From an uncultured Spartobacteria bacterium (GTDB taxonomy: Bacteria; Verrucomicrobiota; Verrucomicrobiia; Chthoniobacterales; Terrimicrobiaceae), in contig CALCJD010000010.1 of NCBI GenBank assembly GCA_937960895.1, forward strand, positions 1 to 57,474: 57,474 bases of DNA. Reading direction: 5' to 3'. The notes under the pieces are model-generated. The model saw nothing but the letters and a program-made list of their open reading frames with translations, had not been told where the DNA came from and ran no database searches. Positions 24,904-36,081 of this stretch are shown piece after piece (the stretch's first letter is position 1; every line of letters begins with the position of its first letter). Position numbers and translations under genes: made by a program.

Positions 24904-27633
24904 ATGATCACGCCCAAGGAACGCGCCCTCGAACAGGCCGCCCGCACCCTTCACGAAAAAGCCCGCAAAAAGACCGCCGAGAACATCGAGATCTTCCGGG
25001 GTTTCCGCAAAATCGAAGAACACCGCCTCCGCATGTGGCACAAGTCCGGCGGCGGGGGCCGCGAAGTGGCCCGCCAGCGCGCCGATCTGGTGGACATTCT
25101 CTTCCGCGAGCTTTTCGAGGGCGTCTCCCGCGAGGTAGCCCCCAAGGGGTTGTCCGAACCGCTCATGGTCCTGGCCACCGGCGGGTACGGCCGGCGCGAA
25201 CTGACACCCTGCAGTGACATCGACATCATGTTCCTCATCCCGCGGGCGCATCCGTCCAAGCAGGCCGAGGAGGTGATCCGCCAGACCCTCACCGCCCTCT
25301 GGGACATCGGCTACAAGGTCGGTCACGCCACACGCTCTCTGCCGCAGGCCATCAAACAGGCCAACGGCGACATGGTGACCAAGACCGCCGTGCTGGAGAG
25401 CCGTTTCCTGACCGGTTCGCGCGAGCTCTACAATGAATTCAAGGAACGCTTCGAGCAGGAATGCGTCCGCAACCGGGCGGCCGAATACCTCACTTGGCGG
25501 CAGGCCAACCAGGGCGAAATGCGAGCCAAGTACGGCGGCAGCGTGTTCATGCAGGAACCCAATGTCAAAAACGGCATGGGCGGCCTGCGCGACTATCAGA
25601 GCCTGCTTTGGGTCGGCACCTTCCTCGACCGCCTCAACACCACGGCCAAGCTGGTGGAAAAGCGGTTTCTCCGCGACACGGAACGCACGGCGCTGGAAAA
25701 GGCCTACGACTTCCTCCTGCGCATCCGCACCGAGATGCAATACCTCACGCAGCGTCCCCAGGATGTCCTCACCCTGCAGTTGCAGGGGCGGGTGGCCACC
25801 AGCCTGAACTACCCCCAGCGCCACATCCTCCGCCGCGTCGAGGCCTTCATGCGCGATTATTACACCTTCACGCGCGACATGCACCTCATCACGCAGTCGG
25901 CGATCGCCCGCATGAAGATCGTCCCGGAGAAAACCGGGTTCATCGGACTGCTCAGGCAGAAGGTGGAGAAGTTCGACGGCTTCACCACAAAGGGCGGCCT
26001 GCTTTCCGCGGAGTCGCGCGACATTTTCACGGAGGATCCCTACCGGCTCATCCGGGCGTTTCATCACGCCCAGGTCCGCCAGCTGGAACTGAGTCCGGAA
26101 CTGCGGGATCTCATCCGCCGCAACCTTCGCCTGGTGGACCGCACCTTCCAGTACGCCCGCATCGCCCGCGAAACCTTCCTGGCCATCCTTTCGCGGAAGG
26201 GCGAGGTGGGGCGCATCCTGCGCGAAATGCACGACCTGGGTTTCCTCGGACGCTACATCCCGGAATTCGGCGCCCTCACCTGCCTCGTGCAGCATGAGTT
26301 TTATCACCGCTACACCGCCGATGAACACACCCTCGTCTGCATCGAGAAGCTCGACAGCCTGCTTCTCGTCAACGAGGAGCGCTTCCGCGGCTACCGGGCC
26401 CTGTTTCAGAAACTGGAGGATCCCGCCATGCTCTATCTGGCGCTGCTCCTGCACGACACGGGAAAGGCCGCCAACCAGCGCCACCACGAGGATGCCAGCG
26501 CCGTCCTCGCGCAGAAGGTCGCCCGCCGGCTCCAGCTCTCCTCCGAGCGCCGCCGCATGCTCATCATGCTGGTGAACTCGCACTACGAACTGTCCTCCAC
26601 CGCGCAGAAGCGCAACCTGGACGACTCCGCGACCATCGCGGAATTCGCCGGCATCGTCAGCCATCCCTCGCACCTCGACGCCCTCATGCTGCTCACCCTG
26701 GCCGACGGCATGGGCACGAGCGACCAGAACTGGTCGGACTGGAAGGAGGGGCTGGTCTGGACGCTTTACCGCCGCACCCGCGACTACCTCGAGGGGGGAC
26801 CGATCTCCCTCGCCAAGATGCAGAAAAACCGCAACGAACTGTTCGAGCAGGTCGCCAAAAAACTGCCGCGCGATTTTGCGGACGAGACCGAGGCGCATTT
26901 CCAGCACATGCCGGAGCGGTATTTCCAGATGTTCGACAGCGAGCAGATTGCCGGTCATGTGCGGCTCTTCCGCGTCTTCCTCCAGGCCCACCTTTCGGAC
27001 AGCATCAATCCGCCCTACGCCCCGTCGCTCAAGTGGATTGCCAAACCCGAGCAGGGTCATAGCGAAGTGTGGGTGTGCGGCTGGGACCGCCCCCGCCTGC
27101 TGGAACGCATCGCCGGAGCCTTTCTCTCCGCCCAGATCAACATTCTCAGCGCGGACATTTTCACGCGCGGCGACAATCTCGCCCTGGACATCTTCCGCGT
27201 CTGCAGCACCCAGTTTTCGCCGGTCACCAATCCGAAGGACATCGCCCGCATGGAAAACCGGCTTTTCGAATCCCTCGCGGTGGAGGAATACGATTTCACA
27301 CCGCTGATCGGAAAGGAGGCCCGCCTCCGGTCCTACCGCCTGTCGCAGGAGGCCGATCTGCCCACCAAGATCACGATCGAGAATTCGCTCCATCCCACCT
27401 TCACGGTGGTCGACATCGTCACGCCCGACCGCCTGGGTCTGCTCTACGACCTGCTGCGCGCCTTCGGCGAAGCCGGGGTGAACATCGAACTTTCCCGGAT
27501 CACCACCGAGATGGAGGTGGCCATGGACAGTTTTTACATCACCGGGAAGGAGGGCAAAAAGGTGACCGACGAAGCCGCCATCAAGCGGCTCCAGCGCCTG
27601 CTCCAGCAGGCCTCGGAACGGACGACCGGGTGA
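24904..27633 (+). CDS. glnD: PII uridylyltransferase/uridylyl-removing enzyme
   Basis: 909 aa, normal length. Nucleotidyltransferase domain with 'GGYGRRELTPCSDIDIMF' at 93-110 (catalytic Asp pair), GlnE-like helices, the HD domain ('LLLHDTGKAANQRHHED', about 513-530) for UMP removal, and two C-terminal ACT domains (from about 719 and 832; second 'DIVTPDRLGLLYDLLRAFG') that sense glutamine. It modifies the PII protein to report nitrogen status. No glnB, amtB or glnA is in the window. Confidence 0.95.
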   Translation: MITPKERALEQAARTLHEKARKKTAENIEIFRGFRKIEEHRLRMWHKSGGGGREVARQRADLVDILFRELFEGVSREVAPKGLSEPLMVLATGGYGRRELTPCSDIDIMFLIPRAHPSKQAEEVIRQTLTALWDIGYKVGHATRSLPQAIKQANGDMVTKTAVLESRFLTGSRELYNEFKERFEQECVRNRAAEYLTWRQANQGEMRAKYGGSVFMQEPNVKNGMGGLRDYQSLLWVGTFLDRLNTTAKLVEKRFLRDTERTALEKAYDFLLRIRTEMQYLTQRPQDVLTLQLQGRVATSLNYPQRHILRRVEAFMRDYYTFTRDMHLITQSAIARMKIVPEKTGFIGLLRQKVEKFDGFTTKGGLLSAESRDIFTEDPYRLIRAFHHAQVRQLELSPELRDLIRRNLRLVDRTFQYARIARETFLAILSRKGEVGRILREMHDLGFLGRYIPEFGALTCLVQHEFYHRYTADEHTLVCIEKLDSLLLVNEERFRGYRALFQKLEDPAMLYLALLLHDTGKAANQRHHEDASAVLAQKVARRLQLSSERRRMLIMLVNSHYELSSTAQKRNLDDSATIAEFAGIVSHPSHLDALMLLTLADGMGTSDQNWSDWKEGLVWTLYRRTRDYLEGGPISLAKMQKNRNELFEQVAKKLPRDFADETEAHFQHMPERYFQMFDSEQIAGHVRLFRVFLQAHLSDSINPPYAPSLKWIAKPEQGHSEVWVCGWDRPRLLERIAGAFLSAQINILSADIFTRGDNLALDIFRVCSTQFSPVTNPKDIARMENRLFESLAVEEYDFTPLIGKEARLRSYRLSQEADLPTKITIENSLHPTFTVVDIVTPDRLGLLYDLLRAFGEAGVNIELSRITTEMEVAMDSFYITGKEGKKVTDEAAIKRLQRLLQQASERTTG

Positions 27634-27721
27634 AACCGCGGCACCGGCGGGGCGGTCGGGGTCCGAGCACCCGTCCGCGCTCCCCGCCCCCCGCACCGCC
27701 AAGGGCTTTCCGGATGCTTCC

Positions 27722-30250
27722 ATGACCCCCCGTTTCCTTTCGCTTTTCTGGCGTCAGACCGTCCGCCCCTCCTGGCGGCATCCGCTGCTCACAGGACTGA
27801 ACATCCTGAGCATCGCGCTTGGCGTGGCCGTGTTTCTCGCCATCCGCATCGCCAACCAGGCGGCGCTGGAAAGTTTTCGGTCCGCGGCCGGTCTCACCTC
27901 CGGCAAAACGCATCTCGAAATCCGCGGCAACCTGGCCGACGGCGTTTTTCCGGCGGTGCGGGCGACGCCCGGCGTGCGCGCCGCCACGCCGCTCGTCGAG
28001 GGCATTGTCACCCGGCCGGACCAACCGGGCGAATACCTGCGCATTCTGGGAATCGATCCGTTCACCGGCGCGGAGTTTTTCGCGTTTTCCCTCGAACAAC
28101 CCGGATCCGATTTTTTCCCCTACGACCACTGGCTTGGTGATCCGACCGCCATCGCCGTCCAGCCGGCCGCGCACGACCTCGGTCCGCGCGTCCGCGTGCT
28201 GGCCAACGGACAGGACTCGGAACTGACCCCGCGTTTCGTGTTGAAACCCGACGGCCTGCTTTCCGCCGTGGACAAACGTATTGTGGCCATGGACATCGGA
28301 TGGGCGCAGGAACTGCTCGGCCTGCCCGGCCGCCTGACCGCCATCCAGGTCCTGCTCGATGATCCGGCGGAGGCCGCGGCCGTCATTGAACGGCTGCGCC
28401 CCATTCTGCCGGCGGATGCGACGCTGACCCCGCCCTCCGCGCGCGAGGACGAAATGGCCGCCATGCTGAGCGCCTTTCAGCTCAATCTCACCGCCATGAG
28501 CCTGGTGTCGCTCGTGGTGGGAATGTTTCTCATCTTCAACAGCGTGGGGGCGACCGTCGTGCGCCGCCGGCCGGAGATCGCCATCCTGCGCGCCTGCGGC
28601 ACCACCCGGACGGAGGTGCGGGCGCTTTTTCTGGGCGGCGCCCTCGCGGACGCCCTGGTGGGATCACTGTTGGGAGTCGCCTGCGCCCCGGCCCTCGCCC
28701 GGCTCGCCTCCCCCGCCCTCGCTTCGAGCATTTCCTCGCTCTACGAAGTCATCCGTCTCGACCACCTCGTCACCCATCCGGGCCAGGTGACGCTGGCGGT
28801 CGGCGTGGGCCTCGCGGCCGCCCTCATCGCCGCCTGGCGGCCCGCCTCGGAAGCCGCGCGATGTGAACCCGCCCGGATCCTGCATCCCGGCGCGGCCGCG
28901 GATCATTTCACCCCCCTGCGGTGGCGGGGATTGGTGATTGCGACCGTTCTGCTTGCCGCCGCCGTCGGACTGAGTTTCCGGACTCTGCACGGGGGGCCGA
29001 AGCAACTGGGGTTTGTGGCCGCCGGGGCGGTGCTGGCGGGATTTTCCCTGCTTGTCCCCTGGCTCACCGCCGCCGTCGCGGCCTGTTTCCGTCCTGCCGG
29101 AGGATTTCTCAAAATGGCCTCCGACCATCTGGTCCGCTCCCTGCACCGCAATGCGGTGACCGTCGCCGCGCTGGCCGCGGCGGTGGCCATGACAATCAGT
29201 GTGACGGTGATGATCCACTCCTTCCGCGCCAGCGTGGAGCGCTGGATTCATCACACCCTCGTTGCCGATCTCTACATTGCTCCGGCGGCCAACGACATCG
29301 TCGGACCGCAAAGTTTCCTGCCCGAAGAGGCGACCGCCTGGGCGGCGGAGCGGACCGACGTGCAAAACGTCGCCACCTTCCGGGAAATGCCGCTGCGTTT
29401 TCGGGATGCGGCCACCACGCTGGCCGTCATCGAAGGCCGGGGGCGCGGCGACCTGGTTTTTCTGGAAGGCTCGCTTCCGGAGGCCGCGGCCGCGTTTTCC
29501 TCCGGCCGGGCGGTGGCGGTTTCCGAAAGTTTTTCAACGCGCTTTGGCGTGGGGGGCGGCGACGGGATCACGCTGCCCACGCCGACCGGGGAACACCGCT
29601 TTGCCGTGTGCGGCGTGTATCGCGATTTCACGCGCGACCGCGGCACCGTCATGATGACCCGCGGGCTGTTCCGCCGGCACTGGCCCGGCGACGAACGCAT
29701 CCATTCGCTGGGGCTGAAACTCGCGCCGGGAGCCGACCCCAACCGCCTCGCGGAGGATTTCCGCGACCGGTTCGGACGCGACGGCCAGTTTGTCATCCAT
29801 GACAACGCCTCACTGCGCGCGCGGATCTTCGAGATTTTTGACCAGACCTTCGCGGTCACCTCCGTCCTGCGGATCATCGCCATCGTGGTGGCCGTGGCGG
29901 GGGTTCTGTTTTCCTTCAGCGTGCTGGTGATCGAGCGCGAGCGCGAAATCGGCGTGCTCCGCGCTCTCGGCGCGTCCCGGTTTCAGGTGGCGGTGCTGTT
30001 CCTCACCGAGGCCGGACTGCTCGGCCTCACCGCCAGCCTGAGCGGACTTGTTTCCGGCAGCGCGCTTGCGGTGATCCTCACCGGGGTCATCAACAAGGCG
30101 TTTTTCGGATGGACCATCGAGCTGACCTTCCCGGTTTCAACGCTGCTGACCACCCCGCTCTGGCTCATTCCCGCGGTCGTGCTCGCGGCGCTGCTTCCCG
30201 CCTGGCGGGCGGCGGCGCTGCGGCCCGCCCAGGCGGTGCGTTTTGAATGA
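27722..30250 (+). CDS. FtsX-type ABC transporter permease
   Basis: 842 aa with two FtsX permease domains. An N-terminal helix ('GLNILSIALGVAVFLAIRIA') is followed by a periplasmic MacB-like domain, then three helices from about 254 ('MSLVSLVVGMFLIFNSVGA', 'EIAILRACGTTRTEVRALFL'). The second half repeats this: periplasmic domain, then helices from about 712 ('IVVAVAGVLFSFSVLVIERE', 'EIGVLRALGASRFQVAVLFL'). This fused form is typical of lipoprotein or lysophospholipid-type extruders (YbbP-like). The usual LolD-like ATPase gene is not adjacent in this window. The end overlaps the next gene by 4 bases if that gene starts at 30247. Confidence 0.88.
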   Translation: MTPRFLSLFWRQTVRPSWRHPLLTGLNILSIALGVAVFLAIRIANQAALESFRSAAGLTSGKTHLEIRGNLADGVFPAVRATPGVRAATPLVEGIVTRPDQPGEYLRILGIDPFTGAEFFAFSLEQPGSDFFPYDHWLGDPTAIAVQPAAHDLGPRVRVLANGQDSELTPRFVLKPDGLLSAVDKRIVAMDIGWAQELLGLPGRLTAIQVLLDDPAEAAAVIERLRPILPADATLTPPSAREDEMAAMLSAFQLNLTAMSLVSLVVGMFLIFNSVGATVVRRRPEIAILRACGTTRTEVRALFLGGALADALVGSLLGVACAPALARLASPALASSISSLYEVIRLDHLVTHPGQVTLAVGVGLAAALIAAWRPASEAARCEPARILHPGAAADHFTPLRWRGLVIATVLLAAAVGLSFRTLHGGPKQLGFVAAGAVLAGFSLLVPWLTAAVAACFRPAGGFLKMASDHLVRSLHRNAVTVAALAAAVAMTISVTVMIHSFRASVERWIHHTLVADLYIAPAANDIVGPQSFLPEEATAWAAERTDVQNVATFREMPLRFRDAATTLAVIEGRGRGDLVFLEGSLPEAAAAFSSGRAVAVSESFSTRFGVGGGDGITLPTPTGEHRFAVCGVYRDFTRDRGTVMMTRGLFRRHWPGDERIHSLGLKLAPGADPNRLAEDFRDRFGRDGQFVIHDNASLRARIFEIFDQTFAVTSVLRIIAIVVAVAGVLFSFSVLVIEREREIGVLRALGASRFQVAVLFLTEAGLLGLTASLSGLVSGSALAVILTGVINKAFFGWTIELTFPVSTLLTTPLWLIPAVVLAALLPAWRAAALRPAQAVRFE

Positions 30251-32709
30251 GGTTCCGGGACGGACGCGTTCTGGCAAGTTCCTCCGTTTCGCGTAGAATG
30301 GAGGTCATGCGCGGCCTGCTTCCTGCCATCGACATTCCGGACTTGTGGCAGCGGGACGCCGTGCAGGCGTTGCGCGACGGACGTGATGTCATCGTGGCCG
30401 CACCGACCGGGGCGGGGAAAACACGCATCTTCGAGCTGTTCATCGAGGGCGTCCCCCCGCACCGGCGCGGACAGGCGGTGTACACCGTGCCGACCCGGGC
30501 GCTGGCCAACGAAAAATGGGCGGAATGGCGGGCCCGCGGATGGAATGTCGGCATCGCCACGGGGGACGTGGCGGAAAATGTCAACGCCCCGATCGTGGTG
30601 GCGACGCTCGAGACCCAGCGCGAACGGCTGCTCTCCGGGCAGGCTCCCGGGATGCTTGTCCTGGATGAATACCAGATGATCGCGGACGAAAAACGCGGGC
30701 TCAACTACGAACTGGCCATCGCGCTGGCTCCCGCGGCCACCCGGCTTCTCCTGCTGAGCGGCAGCGTGCAAAATCCGCGGGACATCGCGCGCTGGATGCA
30801 ACGGCTGGGTCGTTCCGTCGAACTGGTGGAGGTCGCCGAACGGCCCGTGCCGCTCGATGAATTTCCCGTCGAACGCCTGCCCCGCGTGCCGCGCGTGGAG
30901 GGATTCTGGCAGCGCCTCGCCGCGGGCGTCGTGGCGGCCCGCCTGTCCCCGCTCCTGATTTTCGCCCCGCGCCGAACCGAGGCCGAAAAGATCGCCCGCA
31001 AGGTTGCGGACGGACTGCAGCCGGACACGCCCATCTCCCTCGATCCCCTGCAGGAAAAGCTGCTCGGCAAGGATCTCGCCAAGCTGGTGCGGCGGCGCGT
31101 GGCCTTTCATCACAGCGGCCTGCCCTACGCCGCGCGGGCCGGCTGGATCGAACCGCTCGCCAAAAACGGCCACCTGCATGTGATTGTCGCCACCACGGGA
31201 CTCGCGGCCGGGATCAATTTTTCCGTACGCTCGGTCCTAGTCGCCGGCACGACCTACCAGGACGGTCCGTTCACCCGCGAACTGCGTCCCGACGAACTGC
31301 TCCAGATGTTCGGACGGGCGGGACGGCGCGGACTCGACGAGACCGGCTTTGTCCTCGTCACTCCGCAAAGCGCCCGTCTGCACCAGGCCGCCCCGCGCCG
31401 CCTGCAGCGCATCAATCAAATCGACTGGCCCACGCTGCTGCGCGTGCTCGAGCGCGCCGAGGCGGAGGGCGCCAATGGCATCGACCGGGCCGGCGAGGCC
31501 TGCGGGCGGCTGTTCAGCCGCCAGAGCGTGCCGCTGGGATTCGAACGCCCCGGCCACGAACCGGTCGCCCCGAATCACTACGGACCGACGCGGGAGGAGC
31601 TCCTCAACAGCCGCAATGAATGGCAGGCCGGGGACGAGGCGGGGCGGGCGGAGCAACCGCTGGCAGCCACATGGGCCCGGCGACACGACCGCTGGGTTCC
31701 GGCCCTGCGCGTCCCGGAGGTGGTGAGTCCGCTTGGGCCCGGCCGGCTGGGCAGAATCCGCGATGCGGCGGGATTCCGCTACGGGAAGGAGGTCACCATC
31801 GGCACCCTGGCCTCCCGGGACCGGATCCGTCCCGCGGCCTGGGTGCGGAAGGCGCTGCATTTGCGGCACGACGAGGTCTTCACCCCGGAGGAATTTTTGC
31901 AAGCCGCGGCACCGTTGCTTCCCTTTCAGGGGCTGAGGCCCGAGCGCATCGTTCCCCGCGGCCGGGCCGCCGCAGTGCAGCTGGCGGCCGACGACCTGCG
32001 GGTTCCGGCCGTGCAGGACCGTCACGGCCGCTGGTTGCTCGACCCGCCGCGGCGGCGCGTGGCCGTGAAACGGGACGTGCATTACACGCGGGAAAACGGG
32101 GACACCTGGAACCCTCCGGCGGGTTCGGCGGCGCGGGCTTGGCGCACCCTGGGGCTCGTCGACGCCGAAGGCCGACCCACCGCGCGCGGACGGGTTTTCA
32201 GCCGTTTCCAAGCCGGCGAAGGCCTGGTGGTGGCGGCCGCCCTGGAAAAGCCGGACTACCCGGTGGAACTGCTGGTCTGTCATCTCGCCAACCTGCGGGG
32301 CGGACCGCGTTTTGCGGAACTCGACGGACGGGGCAGCGACCGGCTCGCCATGGTGTCCCGTGAGGCTTACGGTCATGTCGACTTCCCCGGATACCTCTCG
32401 GCGGGGTTGTGCGAGGGATACGGCGAGGCCACCTGGGAGGCCATCGAACACTACACCCACCACGGATTGCGGGACCTGCGTCCCCACAACATCAGCGTGG
32501 GCGACATCGAGCGGGCCATCCTCGAATGGCAGAGCCTCCTGCGCCACATCGTCCACGCCCCCGATCCCCGCGTCCCCCGCTGGGCGGACCTCCAGACCGC
32601 GGCCCGCGAGGCCCTGAAGGATCCCCAAAAGCGGCACGCGATCGACTGGAGCGACCAACTGCCGATGATCTACCGGCAACGGCGGGTGCGGGAGGCGGTG
32701 GTCCTGTAA
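30247..32709 (+). CDS. DEAD/DEAH-box helicase (Ski2-like)
   Basis: Up to 820 aa. The helicase core starts near residue 30 ('IPDLWQRDAVQALRDG'), Walker A is 'AAPTGAGKT' (about 51-59), motif II is 'LVLDEYQM' (about 138), motif III 'LLSGSVQNP', and motif VI 'QMFGRAGRRG' (about 352-361). This resembles Ski2/Mtr4-type RNA helicases or bacterial Lhr-like enzymes. The C-terminal half (about 400-820) has no motif I recognise. The ATG at 30247 overlaps the permease stop (ATGA); ATGs at 30298 and 30307 are closer to the conserved start. The true start is unsure. It probably acts on structured nucleic acid; substrate unknown. Confidence 0.85.
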   Translation: MRFRDGRVLASSSVSRRMEVMRGLLPAIDIPDLWQRDAVQALRDGRDVIVAAPTGAGKTRIFELFIEGVPPHRRGQAVYTVPTRALANEKWAEWRARGWNVGIATGDVAENVNAPIVVATLETQRERLLSGQAPGMLVLDEYQMIADEKRGLNYELAIALAPAATRLLLLSGSVQNPRDIARWMQRLGRSVELVEVAERPVPLDEFPVERLPRVPRVEGFWQRLAAGVVAARLSPLLIFAPRRTEAEKIARKVADGLQPDTPISLDPLQEKLLGKDLAKLVRRRVAFHHSGLPYAARAGWIEPLAKNGHLHVIVATTGLAAGINFSVRSVLVAGTTYQDGPFTRELRPDELLQMFGRAGRRGLDETGFVLVTPQSARLHQAAPRRLQRINQIDWPTLLRVLERAEAEGANGIDRAGEACGRLFSRQSVPLGFERPGHEPVAPNHYGPTREELLNSRNEWQAGDEAGRAEQPLAATWARRHDRWVPALRVPEVVSPLGPGRLGRIRDAAGFRYGKEVTIGTLASRDRIRPAAWVRKALHLRHDEVFTPEEFLQAAAPLLPFQGLRPERIVPRGRAAAVQLAADDLRVPAVQDRHGRWLLDPPRRRVAVKRDVHYTRENGDTWNPPAGSAARAWRTLGLVDAEGRPTARGRVFSRFQAGEGLVVAAALEKPDYPVELLVCHLANLRGGPRFAELDGRGSDRLAMVSREAYGHVDFPGYLSAGLCEGYGEATWEAIEHYTHHGLRDLRPHNISVGDIERAILEWQSLLRHIVHAPDPRVPRWADLQTAAREALKDPQKRHAIDWSDQLPMIYRQRRVREAVVL

Positions 32710-32760
32710 ATCGATCGCTTCCGCCTCCGGGCGGACATCCCGCCGTCCTGCATAAGCGGA

Positions 32761-34686
<1,926 letters not shown>

Positions 34687-34693
34687 GGAAAAT

Positions 34694-34936
34694 TCAGCGT
34701 CGGGCGGGAGGCGGGTTGTCGGATTCGCGGAAAACGATGCGCGCCTTCGTGAGGTCGTAGGGCGAAATTTCCACGCTCACCCGGTCACCCGGCACGATGC
34801 GGATGAAATTCTTGCGCATCTTGCCGGAAATATGGGCGAGCATGACATGGCCGTTGGCGAGCTTGACGCGGAACATGGTTCCGGGAAGCACGTCGACCAC
34901 AATTCCTTCAGCGGTGATGTAATCGTCTTTAGCCAC
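34694..34936 (-). CDS. infA: Translation initiation factor IF-1
   Basis: 80 aa from a GTG start (34936), chosen because the S1/OB-fold begins directly after: 'DYITAEGIVVDVLPGTMFRV', 'NGHVMLAHISGKMRKNFIRI', 'PGDRVSVEISPYDLTKARI'. IF-1 binds the 30S A site during initiation. The last ~9 residues (SDNPPPARR) extend beyond the usual 72-residue protein. It lies between acyl-CoA reductase (16-base gap) and acyl-CoA ligase (7-base gap), not in its usual ribosomal-protein neighbourhood. Confidence 0.92.
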   Translation of the reverse strand: MAKDDYITAEGIVVDVLPGTMFRVKLANGHVMLAHISGKMRKNFIRIVPGDRVSVEISPYDLTKARIVFRESDNPPPARR

Positions 34937-34952
34937 AGGGGAAGCGAGGCTT

Positions 34953-36029
34953 CTAACCGAAGTTGGGTTCGAAATCAACCCATCGCGCCATGGGGGCCAG
35001 GGTTTGCCGTCCCTCCTGGTGCCAGGTCAGGGGGGGAAGCTGCATCCTGCCGGCGGGACAGATCCGCGAGGGACGCAGGCGGGCGGCGATTTCCGCGTAC
35101 TCCGGAGAGGCGGGCCAGATGCCCACCGCCGCCACCCAGGAAAGGGCGGGACCCAGGGCGGCGGCCGGATCGTCCGGCAGCGGTTTCACATAAACGACCC
35201 GGTTGAGGCAGGACGTGGCAAACCAGGGATCCTCCTCGTAAATGACCGTCCAGGCGGAGGAACCCTCGCTTTCCCAGAGGGCGACACGCGCATCGGAGGC
35301 CGCCCGAAAGCGGTAGTTGGCGCGCACGTCGCCGATCTCCACGGCCTCCATGGTGGTGAGGGGTCCGCGCGGATCCCGTTCCTCGTAACGCCGCATGGCC
35401 TCCGCCAGCCGGGCGGCAAACCCCCGCGCATCCCCCGCCACATAGATGTCATGCGGAGACAGGCAGCCCTTTTGGGCGAACTGCGAGACATCGGCCGCAA
35501 TGGCGTCCACCACATCGTCCGGGGCGGGCGCAAAGACCATTTCGAGGCTCACGCGGTGCGGGTGCGGCTCGAAGACGGTTCCCGGCCGGATGCGCCCGCG
35601 GAAATGCTCCACCGTTTCGTCGGAACCAAAGACCACGACCACGGCCGCCTCCCGCAGCCAGGCGTCCGGCAGTTCGTGGGAAACGGACACCAACCCGCGC
35701 AGCGCCGGCGGAAGGTGGGAAAGGAAAACGTCCGCTTCGGGCAGCCCCGCCGAGGGCAGTTTGACCAAATTGCGCGCGCCGAGCAGCAGTCCGCGCAGCA
35801 GGCTCTGGAGTGCGGCGTGCGGGGTGTTGCCGCTGACGATGTGCAGGATGGTCCCAAGCGGTTCGGCGCGGCTGAAATGGGCGCCGAACGGCCGGAATCC
35901 GTCGAGAATCTCGGGGTGTCCGAGTTCCAGCCGGACCACCTCCAGCAAATCGTCGGGGGACACCGGACCGAGAAGCGGAAAGCGGGCCGCCGCTTCGGCG
36001 AGGGCCTGGGCGCGTTGGGCGGTGGTCAT
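34953..36029 (-). CDS. LuxC-type acyl-CoA reductase
   Basis: 358 aa from ATG 36029. It resembles the acyl-CoA reductase (LuxC) family of the aldehyde-dehydrogenase fold: 'LGTILHIVSGNTPHAALQSL', 'LVKLPSAGLPEADVFL', a nucleotide-binding 'VVVVFGSDETVEHF', the thioester Cys in 'QKGCLSPHDIYV', and 'ATSCLNRVVYVKPL'. Family members reduce long-chain acyl-CoA or acyl-ACP to aldehyde with NADPH, as in bioluminescence or aldehyde/alcohol and wax formation. No luxA/luxB is present. It is directly upstream of infA and the acyl-CoA ligase. Confidence 0.85.
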   Translation of the reverse strand: MTTAQRAQALAEAAARFPLLGPVSPDDLLEVVRLELGHPEILDGFRPFGAHFSRAEPLGTILHIVSGNTPHAALQSLLRGLLLGARNLVKLPSAGLPEADVFLSHLPPALRGLVSVSHELPDAWLREAAVVVVFGSDETVEHFRGRIRPGTVFEPHPHRVSLEMVFAPAPDDVVDAIAADVSQFAQKGCLSPHDIYVAGDARGFAARLAEAMRRYEERDPRGPLTTMEAVEIGDVRANYRFRAASDARVALWESEGSSAWTVIYEEDPWFATSCLNRVVYVKPLPDDPAAALGPALSWVAAVGIWPASPEYAEIAARLRPSRICPAGRMQLPPLTWHQEGRQTLAPMARWVDFEPNFG

Positions 36030-36081
36030 GCCGGCGGGAAAAAAATCAGGCGATGGCAAGGCGTGGCGTCCCGGAGCGTTT

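Noticed and set aside
24769..27723. 984-residue open frame antisense to glnD
   Set aside because: Shadow of a strongly supported GlnD gene; no motif.
34953..36029. Bioluminescence locus
   Set aside because: LuxC-like reductase alone; no luciferase subunits or luxD/luxE nearby.
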